Positions 7,087 through 14,187 of a stretch of 14,270 nucleotides of DNA are shown in pieces (the stretch's first letter is position 1; every line of letters begins with the position of its first letter). The stretch is from contig JAISES010000073.1 of assembly GCA_031263965.1 (NCBI GenBank), positions 1 through 14,270 on the forward strand, given 5' to 3'. Below the pieces are notes generated by a model. That model was given only the letters and a program-made list of their open reading frames with translations. It was not told where the DNA came from and searched no databases. Position numbers and translations under genes: made by a program. This DNA comes from Prevotella sp. (lineage in GTDB: Bacteria > Bacteroidota > Bacteroidia > Bacteroidales > Dysgonomonadaceae).

Positions 7087-8010
7087 TTATTTTTTATACA
7101 TCCGTCCTTGCCATGTTTCCCTTTCGGCAAAACGCTTCAATACTTTTGCCGTAAATTCAAAGTTTTTTAAGCCCCAATCGGGAGCTATCAGCAGTTGTTT
7201 CGGAGACTGCGATATAAATCTTTCTATGATAAAGCCGGGATTCAGCCTTTCCGCAAAATCGACACACAGATCGATATAATCATCTACCTTAAATAAATCG
7301 AACCATTCCGAGTGTTCCCTGTACTGCTTCGCCATTACCGTTCCTTTGATAAGTTGTAGTTGATGCAGCTTCAATGTGGTTAATGGAAGTTTTGATACGA
7401 CGCCGGCATGAGCCAGTACCTGCTCCCTGCTTTCGCGAGGCAGGCCTAATATCAGATGAGCTCCCGTATAAATACCTTTCGATGCCGTTTTTTCTATTGC
7501 AGCGACACTCACGGCATGCGTGTGCCCCCTGTTGATGAACTCTAATGTAGAATCTAAAGTAGACTCGAGGCCATACTCTATAATAAGGAACGTTCTTTTG
7601 TTTAGTTCTGCGAAATAGTCCAGCAACTCATCCGGCATACAGTCGGGACGTGTGCCGATAATCAATCCCACAACACCCGGGTAAGCCAATGCTTCTTCAT
7701 ACCGGGCGATCAGTTTATCCAAGCTGCCATACGTGTTTGTATAAGACTGAAAATAGGCCAGATATTTCATTTCGGGATACTTGTAAGAAAAGAAAGCAAT
7801 GCCATCGCGTAGCTGGTCGCTCACAGAGCGCTGTTTACCTCCATATCCGGGACTGAAACTTTGGTTGTTGCAATATGTGCACCCGCCGACGGCTTTCGAT
7901 CCGTCCCTGTTGGGACAGGTAAATCCGGCGTTGACCGATATTTTCTGAACCTTATATGGGAAATGCTTCGTGAGTAATACTCCGAACTCTTTATAGAATT
8001 TATTTTCCAT
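7087..8010 (-). CDS. TIGR01212-family radical SAM protein (YhcC/YtqA-like)
   Basis: This is a radical SAM enzyme of the YhcC family, 307 aa from the ATG at 8010 (E. coli YhcC is 309 aa). The cluster cysteines have the family's unusual wide spacing, in FTCPNRDG...GGCTYC; counted from the ATG they are C32, C44 and C47 (CX11CX2C). Family landmarks follow: NNQSFSPGYG, YFQSYTNTYG, IIGTRPDCMPDELLDYF, EYGLES, NRGHT and HLILGLPRE. The C-terminal part is typical, with LKLHQLQLIKGT. The fold is Elp3-like at its core, but the substrate is not firmly established to my knowledge. A TTG one codon earlier (8013) is possible but less likely. The start overlaps the 3' end of argB by 11 bp, so the two are translationally coupled in one operon. 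Confidence 0.9.
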   Translation of the reverse strand: MENKFYKEFGVLLTKHFPYKVQKISVNAGFTCPNRDGSKAVGGCTYCNNQSFSPGYGGKQRSVSDQLRDGIAFFSYKYPEMKYLAYFQSYTNTYGSLDKLIARYEEALAYPGVVGLIIGTRPDCMPDELLDYFAELNKRTFLIIEYGLESTLDSTLEFINRGHTHAVSVAAIEKTASKGIYTGAHLILGLPRESREQVLAHAGVVSKLPLTTLKLHQLQLIKGTVMAKQYREHSEWFDLFKVDDYIDLCVDFAERLNPGFIIERFISQSPKQLLIAPDWGLKNFEFTAKVLKRFAERETWQGRMYKK

Positions 8011-8773
8011 CAATGCGCGTCCCTGTGTTCTTACCTAATTCCGCAGCACTGGTGATGATTACTTCCTTTACTCCGGCATCTATAGAGTTAAAGGCATTAT
8101 CCAGTTTCGGGATCATTCCTCCCTGAATAACACCTAGCCCGGATAACCGTTCAAATTCGGGTTTATTTATTTGAGGAATAACACTGTCATCATCATTCTC
8201 ATTCATAAGCACACCCTTCTTTTCGAAGCAATAAATCAGGCTTACGTCAAATACCTGGGCCAGCGCCTTTGCTGTTTCTCCGGCTATTGTGTCGGCATTC
8301 GTATTCAGCATATTCCCCAGCCCATCGTGGGTTAACGGCGCCAAAACAGGGATTATGCCTTGTTGTATGAGAGAGGACAGGATATCTATATTCACTTTTT
8401 TTACATCGCCTACGTAGCCGTAGTCTATATCTTTAACCGGCCTTTTGTCCGAAAGCATCATATTCATATCCGCCCCGGTAAGGCCCAGGGCATTTATACC
8501 CAAAGATTGCAATTTGGCGACAATATTTTTGTTCACCAATCCGCCATATACCATCGTCACCACTTCGAGCATTTGCGGATCGGTTATTCTCCGTCCGTTT
8601 ACCATCCGGCTCTCTATGCCCAGTCGTTCGGCCAGCTTTGTAGCAGAGCGTCCGCCACCGTGTACCAGTATTTTATACCCCTCTATTTGGGAAAAATCTT
8701 TTAGTAATTGCTGCAAAGATTGCTCTTCTTCTACAATCTTGCCTCCTACTTTTATGATAGTTAATCTGTTCAT
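8000..8773 (-). CDS. argB: Acetylglutamate kinase (possibly acting on succinylglutamate)
   Basis: ArgB phosphorylates N-acylglutamate, the second step of arginine synthesis. The 257-aa length is standard (E. coli 258). Amino acid kinase motifs are intact: K8-V-G-G-K near the N-terminus, HGGG at 38-41, GRRITD, GLTGAD, the GYVGDV loop, APLTHDG and NTNADTIA, and GGMIPKLDNA with the catalytic lysine near the C-terminus. The protein lacks the N-terminal helix of arginine-inhibited hexameric ArgBs, so feedback inhibition by arginine is unlikely. In Bacteroides this pathway is known to use N-succinyl rather than N-acetyl intermediates; whether that applies here cannot be read from the sequence. Other arg genes are absent from the window. 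It lies 16 bp after the 489-aa gene and overlaps the radical SAM gene. Confidence 0.95.
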   Translation of the reverse strand: MNRLTIIKVGGKIVEEEQSLQQLLKDFSQIEGYKILVHGGGRSATKLAERLGIESRMVNGRRITDPQMLEVVTMVYGGLVNKNIVAKLQSLGINALGLTGADMNMMLSDKRPVKDIDYGYVGDVKKVNIDILSSLIQQGIIPVLAPLTHDGLGNMLNTNADTIAGETAKALAQVFDVSLIYCFEKKGVLMNENDDDSVIPQINKPEFERLSGLGVIQGGMIPKLDNAFNSIDAGVKEVIITSAAELGKNTGTRIDGK

Positions 8774-8789
8774 TATTGTTGCTGATTTT

Positions 8790-10259
8790 CTAATTTAATT
8801 CACTTACATCGCTTATACCGTTCCGGTTGAATAATATCCGGTATTTCCTGTAATATTTATCGCTGTCCGATTGGCATTGTACGATGAAGTAAAGGGAATA
8901 CATCTTGTTGCCTTCCATGCCCGTAAGCCCGTTTTCTTCGTCCGGTATGTAAAGGGGGATAAACGGATTATCCATTTTCTGGGTAAAATGCAGTAAATTG
9001 AATCTGGTGATATCATTAATTCCCGATAAACGATATTCCTTATATTCTTCGATATCTTCTTTCGACAAGCTGACCCATTTCCGGTACAATATGATTTTTT
9101 CATCATACACCTGGTTTTCGGCTTCAACAAGTGGCGATCTGGCTCTTATGCCGCGTACTTCATCCGGAAGGTTACTTTCCTCAATAAAGTCAAAGCCTTC
9201 TTTCATCCAGCCGATCTCTTGTTTGCGAATACTCAGTTTCAATTTGGTATCAAAATATTTTTTACTCAATTTGGATGTGAAATAATAACGCATTATATCC
9301 TTTATCCGGTCTTTAAACATATAGCTGAACACCAGGATGACAAAAAGGTCGGTGGTGAAATTACCGAAGCGTTGTGTTGCAAAGAAAGAGATCACGGTCG
9401 CAAAAATCATGGCGATGCCGGCAGCAATACTATAATAAACCTGTTTGGCCAATGCTCCGTCTTTTTTCTTTATGGTTTGCAGAAACAAATCGCTCTCTAC
9501 AAATTTTTTCAGTATGTTACGTTGGGTTATAACCAGGCTATTATGCTTCATATCCTTTTTTTCGAGAAGCATAAACCCCCTTTTCCTTTTGTGAGCCGCT
9601 TCGTCTTCCAATAATTTATAAAGCGCCGGCTTTATTTTTCCAAACACATTTTGGTTGCCTGACAATTGACGCATTATTTCAAACGAATATTGCTCTATTA
9701 TATTTCCAAGAAAATCGTCGCCGAAAAGAAAATAATCCCGTTGTTGTTTCGATATATCTGTATTTGCCGGCTCTTCCCATTTTTCACGGTACCGGAGGGC
9801 TATTTCTCTTACATCATGAATAAAGGACTCTACATGCAGAATAATTTTTTCGTCGGCAGGAATGTTGCGTATGATCTGTACATGGCGGCGAAGAGCGCTT
9901 TTTACAATACAAACGAACATTTTTACCTGATATACGAAGCTCTCCGTCTTGATCCCGTCCGTCGGATCTATGGCCAGTCCGTCCAAAGCTTTTTGCAGTC
10001 TTGGCAAAGGACCGCGTCCGGCTTTCAGGATTTCTTCCAGAGAATAGACAGGAGTAATCAGGCGGATATTGGTCTTTACATCCCTGTAGAAATCTGTTTT
10101 TTTGTATGTTGACCGGTTAATGTCCAAGCTATTCGGCATAAATATCCAACTGTTAATCCTGAATTGATTAACATCTTTCGGATTATCCTTATTGGGAATA
10201 AACCCAATTTTGAATTCCAGTGAAAAATTATCGTGAACTTTTACTTCTATATCGATCAT
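8790..10259 (-). CDS. Conserved-looking two-TM membrane protein, unknown function
   Basis: I do not recognise a named family in this 489-aa protein. There is no signal peptide. Residues 1-70 look like beta strands (IEVKVHDNFSLEFKIGF, then an FRINSWIFMP strand). Residues 75-265 are mainly helical and charged, with a basic patch KRKRG near 224-228. Two hydrophobic segments at about 274-294 and 299-315 form a short TM hairpin separated by only a few residues, then a basic face (KDRIKDIMRYYF). Residues 330-489 are again soluble, with mixed strands near the end (SLYFIVQC, YRKYRILFNRNG). Both large domains therefore probably face the cytoplasm. It starts 4 nt after the CYTH gene, which indicates translational coupling and suggests the two products act together. 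A membrane-bound partner or effector of the CYTH enzyme is inference. Confidence 0.8.
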   Translation of the reverse strand: MIDIEVKVHDNFSLEFKIGFIPNKDNPKDVNQFRINSWIFMPNSLDINRSTYKKTDFYRDVKTNIRLITPVYSLEEILKAGRGPLPRLQKALDGLAIDPTDGIKTESFVYQVKMFVCIVKSALRRHVQIIRNIPADEKIILHVESFIHDVREIALRYREKWEEPANTDISKQQRDYFLFGDDFLGNIIEQYSFEIMRQLSGNQNVFGKIKPALYKLLEDEAAHKRKRGFMLLEKKDMKHNSLVITQRNILKKFVESDLFLQTIKKKDGALAKQVYYSIAAGIAMIFATVISFFATQRFGNFTTDLFVILVFSYMFKDRIKDIMRYYFTSKLSKKYFDTKLKLSIRKQEIGWMKEGFDFIEESNLPDEVRGIRARSPLVEAENQVYDEKIILYRKWVSLSKEDIEEYKEYRLSGINDITRFNLLHFTQKMDNPFIPLYIPDEENGLTGMEGNKMYSLYFIVQCQSDSDKYYRKYRILFNRNGISDVSELN

Positions 10260-10263
10260 CCCA

Positions 10264-10731
10264 TTACCATTTAGTATATGGTTTTTGGCTTAGGTAGGCA
10301 TTGTAATAACTCTCATCGCCGGTAACTTCATATCCAAGCCAATCGGGCTTTTTAAAAGTATCAGCTTCATCCGAAAGTTCTATTTCGGCTATCACCAAAC
10401 CTTCGTTGTCACCGTGAAATTCATCGACTTCGAAAGTATAGCCGTCATTTTTAATATAATAGCGGACTTTATCTATTATTCCGGGTTCACACAAATCTAT
10501 CAACTCTCCTGCATCCTGAACAGGGATTTCTTTTTCCCATTCGTAACGGGACAAACCCGCAGCGTTGCCGATTCCTTTTATTGTGAGATATGCTTTTCCA
10601 CCTTTTATCCTGACGCGGACTATTCGTTCGGGAACGGACGACAGGTAGCCCTGAACAATAGCTTCCTGTTTATATGCATATTGCTTAAAATCTCCATTTA
10701 CCAGAAACTTCCGTTCTATTTCTAATCCCAT
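10264..10731 (-). CDS. CYTH-domain protein (triphosphate tunnel metalloenzyme)
   Basis: This 155-aa single-domain protein starts with the CYTH signature E4-I-E6-R-K8 (ExExK), which binds divalent metal. The other tunnel residues appear in order: R36/R39/R41 in ERIVRVRI, K46 and K52 around YLTIKG, E64/E66 in YEWEKE, K88 and R90, E101 and D103, and E116/E118 in AEIELS. The end GYEVTGDESYYNAYLS is the usual closing motif. Short bacterial members such as those from Nitrosomonas europaea and Clostridium thermocellum hydrolyse tripolyphosphate or nucleoside triphosphates; class IV adenylate cyclases (CyaB) are another branch. I favour hydrolysis, but the reaction is not decided by sequence. It is the first gene of a tight minus-strand group with the 489-aa membrane protein, argB and the radical SAM gene. 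No clear TAnnTTTG box precedes it. Confidence 0.93.
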   Translation of the reverse strand: MGLEIERKFLVNGDFKQYAYKQEAIVQGYLSSVPERIVRVRIKGGKAYLTIKGIGNAAGLSRYEWEKEIPVQDAGELIDLCEPGIIDKVRYYIKNDGYTFEVDEFHGDNEGLVIAEIELSDEADTFKKPDWLGYEVTGDESYYNAYLSQKPYTKW

Positions 10732-10748
10732 ATAAATATCGAAAATGA

Positions 10749-10874
10749 GGGTGTGTCAAAAAGGTCTTTTACACGTCATTGCGAGGGCAATAGCCCGAAG
10801 CAATTATCTATAATCAACACTTTGGATTGCTTCACTCCGTTCGCAATGACGGCAGTTCCACCTTTTGATACATC
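10749..10874. repeat. Composite palindromic repeat D
   Basis: The core is 10774-10851, bounded by perfect 11-bp inverted repeats CGTCATTGCGA (10774-10784) and TCGCAATGACG (10841-10851). Directly outside it on the left is GGGTGTGTCAAAAAGG with CTTTTACAC (10749-10773), the reverse complement of the hairpin motif seen at 254-280. On the right is CCTTTTGATACATC (10861-10874), an imperfect inverted partner. The element therefore has nested inverted repeats. It fills most of the 155 bp between the DUF4831-like gene and the CYTH gene and may act as their transcription boundary. Confidence 0.8.
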
Positions 10875-10886
10875 TTCATGGTGAGT

Positions 10887-11966
10887 TTACTGTATTATTT
10901 GTCTGATAGCGCCCATGTCGGGATAAAAAATGACTTTTACCGGCATTTTATTGTTGTCGAACATTTTAGGAACAAGTACATCCTGAATTCCGTATTGTAC
11001 GATGTCGCATTCTTTCCTTACATAGTCTTTTCCATTGTAAGAAACCTGCAATGCGGCTTTGTTCGGGATATTATAGATTATTCCTGCCGAAAATTTCTTT
11101 TCCAGTTCTTTTTCTTCTTTAGGAGTGAGTATTTGCTCAACGCGAGGGTCTTTATTTTTCAAAGTAAAGTAAACCGGAGCGCCGGACAAGTCATTCGGAT
11201 CAACAATGCCAAGTTTAGAAGAGAACCGGAAAATAACCCTGTTTTCGATGTCTTTTTTATCCGGGACAATCGTAAATGTTTTCGATCCTGTTTCTACAGC
11301 TTCAGTTCCGATAAACATTGCCGTTAAAGCTTTCTCCTGCTCTTCGAGCTGTGTCATCACCAGTTTATAGGCATTCCCGTCCGGAGGCATATTGTCGGCT
11401 TCTCCTGTCAGGATATTATTCCGGCTTTCCCGTAGACGGTATATTTGTTTAGCTATCAATTCTGCCTGTTTTGCAGTAGAACCGGCCCTCAATATTTCCT
11501 CCGACAAAAAACTCCGCGGATCGGATGTGAAACCCGGCGGAACAGGTGCGGTTCCTGCTGCTTCTTCCTTCGGGAAAGTATAATCACTATTGACAGCACA
11601 TATAAGCCCGTCTTTTGTCAGTGTCACAAATGGAGCGGTTGTATTTGAACGGAATTCTACCAGATAAGATTTATCTTTATCTACAACGCCTTGTGTAACG
11701 GCGTCAACATTATCGATAGAGTAAATTGTACTGTTTTCTGTTATAGGATTCGATATACTCAGGTAACGTTCGGCGTATTGATAAAATTGTCCGGCCTTTC
11801 GTGTAGTCATTGTATATTTTACAGATACCGTAACAGAGGTTTTAGGTAACGAATAAGCTACTCCATAGTCATTACCTTTCACTGCGCTCATCTTAACGGT
11901 GCTTTGAGCCGAAAGCTGAGTTACTCCGGTAAATATCAGGAATATTAGCCCCCAATAATATTTCAT
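10887..11966 (-). CDS. Exported DUF4831-like protein
   Basis: This is a 359-aa protein with a signal peptide at residues 1-20 (L18-S19-A20 before Q21), so it acts in the periplasm or on the outer membrane. The mature start, VAYSLPKTSVTVSVKYT, is the strand typical of DUF4831 proteins, a Bacteroidetes family without assigned function. Further landmarks agree: AERYLSI, a central helical segment LRESRNNILTGEADNMP and MTQLEEQEKALTAMFIG, then a second beta-rich domain (TFTIVPDKK, NRVIFRFSSKLGIV) and PVYFTL. No catalytic motif is seen. There is no TM segment beyond the signal and no lipobox. It has its own promoter close to the 3' end of the phosphatase gene. It might be co-transcribed with the CYTH group, but repeat D lies between. 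Confidence 0.82.
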   Translation of the reverse strand: MKYYWGLIFLIFTGVTQLSAQSTVKMSAVKGNDYGVAYSLPKTSVTVSVKYTMTTRKAGQFYQYAERYLSISNPITENSTIYSIDNVDAVTQGVVDKDKSYLVEFRSNTTAPFVTLTKDGLICAVNSDYTFPKEEAAGTAPVPPGFTSDPRSFLSEEILRAGSTAKQAELIAKQIYRLRESRNNILTGEADNMPPDGNAYKLVMTQLEEQEKALTAMFIGTEAVETGSKTFTIVPDKKDIENRVIFRFSSKLGIVDPNDLSGAPVYFTLKNKDPRVEQILTPKEEKELEKKFSAGIIYNIPNKAALQVSYNGKDYVRKECDIVQYGIQDVLVPKMFDNNKMPVKVIFYPDMGAIRQIIQ

Positions 11967-11994
11967 AAGATTTTCGTTTAAAATATTAATATAG

Positions 11995-12025
11995 CAAAGC
12001 TAAGGATTTTTTGCGGAATTAGAAA
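11995..12025 (-). promoter_or_regulatory. Promoter of the DUF4831-like gene
   Basis: On the minus strand, TTTC at 12025-12022, a 19-bp spacer and TAGCTTTG at 12002-11995 fit the Bacteroidetes consensus. Transcription would start near 11988, about 22 nt before the ATG at 11966. The same TTTC/19/TAnnTTTG layout is seen for the lipoprotein-glnS and cdsA promoters. Confidence 0.7.
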
Positions 12026-12032
12026 CAGTTTC

Positions 12033-12989
12033 TTATTCAAGGTAAAGCCTTCTCATCCTGACAATGTCTACTTTCAGCACTTTTGTGAGATAATCCATCA
12101 CAGATCCGTGATCTCTCTTTATCTGATTGACACCTGCCTGCAAGAACATTTTTTTTACTGTAAATATAGATTCTGCACGTGGATATTTTGCAATAAATGC
12201 ATCGTACTTGTCGCTTAAATATATTTTCGAAGACAAGTAGTCTTCCATAATCGTTTGTTCGTCTACACCCAAAGAATATAAAACGAGAGCGGCTGCCATG
12301 CCGGTTCTGTCTTTTCCTGCCGAGCAATGGAATATAAGGGGTGCGCTCAGATTATTTTGTATTATGGCAAAAAATATGCGGAAGGCTCTTACGCAGGGTG
12401 GATCGCTTACTAACAAGCGATTCATGTACTTCATTTGGATATCTATATTCGTGCTGAGTAAATTTGCCTGGATTCCTTCGTTGCTTAGATTACCGGGAGT
12501 GATGGTAATGGGATAAGTAAAGCGCACAGTATCGGGAAGGTGGTCTGGCGAGCGTTTCACTTCGCTTTGCGCCCTGAAATCGATAACTGATGTTATCGGG
12601 ATACCGGACAGGTATTTGAGATCGTCTTCTGTGAGGTTAGATAATTCGTCCGCTCGGAACAGTTTTCCCCATTTTGTATATCTTCCATCCTTTGTTTCGA
12701 AACCTCCCAGATCGCGAAAGTTATAACCTCCGGCCATGGGTAGATGCCTTTCGGCCAATAATATTCTTTCCGTTTCACCGGCCAGTTCAAAATATATGCG
12801 GATAGACCGGCTTACATTGAGAGGAAAGATACCACTGCCATTACCTGTCAGTATAGGAGTTTTTCTATTTATGCTCTCAAATGATGTACCGGCATACAAT
12901 TCCCAATACCCTTCGGTCTCTATGCCGAGACTTGCAGCTTTGGTCTGTTTATCTCTTATTATATAAACTTTTCGAATAACCTTACTCAT
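12033..12989 (-). CDS. Tyrosine/lipid-type protein phosphatase (HCxxGKDRTG class)
   Basis: This cysteine phosphatase has 318 aa from the ATG at 12989. The active-site loop is HCSAGKDRTG (221-230), with nucleophile C222 and R228. The GKDR form is characteristic of the PF13350-type family (MptpB/LipA-like), whose members dephosphorylate phosphotyrosine, phosphoserine/threonine or phosphoinositides. Typical upstream motifs are YNFRDLGGFET (89-99), GKLFRADELSNLT (108-120) and SVIDFRA (134-140), where D137 is in the region of the expected general acid. Residues 1-80 look like a separate small beta domain. There is no signal peptide, so it appears to be cytoplasmic. An in-frame TTG at 13019 would add 10 residues; the ATG is preferred because the sequence before it is not family-like. 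The substrate is unknown, and no tyrosine kinase gene lies nearby. Confidence 0.88.
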   Translation of the reverse strand: MSKVIRKVYIIRDKQTKAASLGIETEGYWELYAGTSFESINRKTPILTGNGSGIFPLNVSRSIRIYFELAGETERILLAERHLPMAGGYNFRDLGGFETKDGRYTKWGKLFRADELSNLTEDDLKYLSGIPITSVIDFRAQSEVKRSPDHLPDTVRFTYPITITPGNLSNEGIQANLLSTNIDIQMKYMNRLLVSDPPCVRAFRIFFAIIQNNLSAPLIFHCSAGKDRTGMAAALVLYSLGVDEQTIMEDYLSSKIYLSDKYDAFIAKYPRAESIFTVKKMFLQAGVNQIKRDHGSVMDYLTKVLKVDIVRMRRLYLE

Positions 12990-13039
12990 TAACGCCAAAT
13001 TGTCTTTTATACACGACAACTATTTTTCGTTGAAGAAAA

Positions 13040-13047
13040 CAAATATA
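13040..13047 (-). promoter_or_regulatory. -7 box for the phosphatase gene
   Basis: On the minus strand, 13047-13040 reads TATATTTG, a perfect TAnnTTTG. It predicts a start near 13033 and a leader of about 44 nt to the ATG at 12989. No good -33 partner is seen at 19-21 bp. It is divergent from the cdsA promoter about 75 bp away. Confidence 0.55.
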
Positions 13048-13098
13048 AGCAATTAGTTGGTATTGTATTGTTAAATGCAATTGAAGTGTAAAAAACAG

Positions 13099-13129
13099 TT
13101 TCTTAATACCTCTATTTTTACTACTTTTG
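13099..13129 (+). promoter_or_regulatory. cdsA promoter
   Basis: TTTC at 13099-13102, a 19-bp spacer and TACTTTTG at 13122-13129 match the Bacteroidetes consensus. The predicted start near 13136 leaves a leader of about 22 nt before the TTG start codon at 13158. Confidence 0.68.
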
Positions 13130-13157
13130 TCAACAACTTAATTAAAAATTAAACGCC

Positions 13158-13988
13158 TTGAAACTACCTAATATCGTTGTCCGCATCCTGTCGGGAATTA
13201 TATTTATTGCCATTCTGGTTGGCGGAATGCTCGTAAATCAGTATACTTTTGCCATCGTTTTTTCCCTTATAACGGCATTGTTGCTTTACGAATTTTACGG
13301 ATTAATAGAGAAAGAAGCAAAAGTTCCGGTTGTTCGTACATGGAATATCTAAGGGGGATTTGCTCTTGTTCTGGGAGGATTTTATTATGCGGCTTTGGGA
13401 AGCTCGTTTATCGCATTTGTTCCCTATGTTTCCTACTTGCTTATATTATTTATAAGCGAATTATATCTGAAAAGGCAAAATCCTGTTCATTCGCTTGCAT
13501 ACTCCGTTCTCGGACAAGTGTATATCGCTGTTCCCTTTGCATTGACCAATTATCTTGTGTTTGCATACGAACCGGGTAACTATCATTATGTATATGTGCT
13601 TGCGCTATTTGTCTTTATATGGGTAAACGACTCTTTTGCTTATCTTACAGGGATGGCTTTCGGCAAGCATCGCTTGTTTGAGCGCATATCTCCTAAAAAG
13701 TCATGGGAAGGATTCATCGGGGGCGCTGCGTTTTCAATAGCTTCGTCACTTATATTCGCTCATTTTTATCCTAATTTGCCTGCCATGGCATGGATAGGAT
13801 TTTCCGGTATAACAGTTATTTTCGGCACATGGGGTGATTTGTTCGAATCCCTGATCAAAAGAACTTTAGGTGTCAAAGATTCTGGAAATATGATACCGGG
13901 GCATGGAGGTATCTTAGATAGGTTGGACAGTACGATACTTGCTATTCCGGCAGTGTTTGTATATCTTGTTTTGATAAATCACCTGTAA
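13158..13988 (+). pseudogene. cdsA: Phosphatidate cytidylyltransferase, interrupted by an in-frame TAA
   Basis: CdsA makes CDP-diacylglycerol from phosphatidate and CTP at the inner membrane and is normally essential for phospholipid synthesis. Reading from the TTG at 13158, codons 1-64 match a CdsA N-terminus (KLPNIVVRILSGIIF, first TM segments, LYEFYGLIEKEA). Codon 65 (13350-13352) is TAA. The same frame continues with membrane-like sequence (GGFALVLGGFYYAALG) to a stop at 13986-13988, 276 codons in all including the TAA, which is full family length. The CdsA signature is intact at codons 231-257: S-L-I-K-R, then K-D, then PGHGGILDRLD. The downstream part (13353-13988) has no convincing start of its own; its first candidate is a TTG at 13395. 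A single-base change explains everything, so a very recent nonsense mutation or a sequence error is most likely. Readthrough is possible but unsupported. Confidence 0.85.
13350..13352 (+). other. In-frame TAA at codon 65 of cdsA
   Basis: The stop lies between ACATGGAATATC and GGGGGATTTGC. The frame is identical on both sides, so it is a substitution and not an indel, despite the adjacent run of five Gs. Single changes to TTA, TCA, CAA, GAA or AAA would restore a sense codon. Confidence 0.9.
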
Positions 13989-14047
13989 CAATATCAATTT
14001 TTGTTACTATCTTTATGAAGTCATCTTGACTTTATGTAATTCAGCTC

Positions 14048-14130
14048 TTTTGTCATCCTAAGGAACGAAGGATCCCGTTTCTCCAAAACAAAATATACAC
14101 GAGATGCTTCCTTCCGTCAGCATGACAAAA
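14048..14130. repeat. Palindromic repeat F (TGTCATCCT...AGCATGACA type)
   Basis: An 83-bp element is bounded by the 9-bp inverted repeats TTTTGTCAT (14048-14056) and ATGACAAAA (14122-14130). The interior has GGAACGAAGGATC and GAGATGCTTCC, a composition known from dispersed repeats in many bacterial genomes. It resembles the CGTCATTGCGAG family in layout but differs in sequence. It lies 60 bp after cdsA, where no strong intrinsic terminator is seen, only a 6-bp stem at 14018-14032. Confidence 0.75.
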
Positions 14131-14187
14131 ACGAAAATAATATTGCATTAAATTGTTTTCATTACTTAGAAAGAAATTATAATTACT

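Noticed and set aside
6894..7130. A 78-aa minus-strand open frame between rpsO and the radical SAM gene
   Set aside because: It overlaps the 3' end of the radical SAM gene in another frame and covers decayed repeat sequence; composition is not protein-like.
9219..10112. Plus-strand open frames of 131 and 148 aa inside the 489-aa membrane protein gene
   Set aside because: They are opposite-strand shadows of a long continuous gene with good coding character; no start signals or motifs of their own.
160..10851. Reading the repeated GTCATTGCG units as a CRISPR array
   Set aside because: The copies are scattered over kilobases, are palindromic islands with no regular spacers, and no cas gene is present.
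13340..13579. A 79-aa open frame beginning with ATG at the cdsA lesion
   Set aside because: It runs in a different frame, is cysteine-rich without family features, and the true CdsA frame continues directly after the TAA. It is not evidence for a frameshift.
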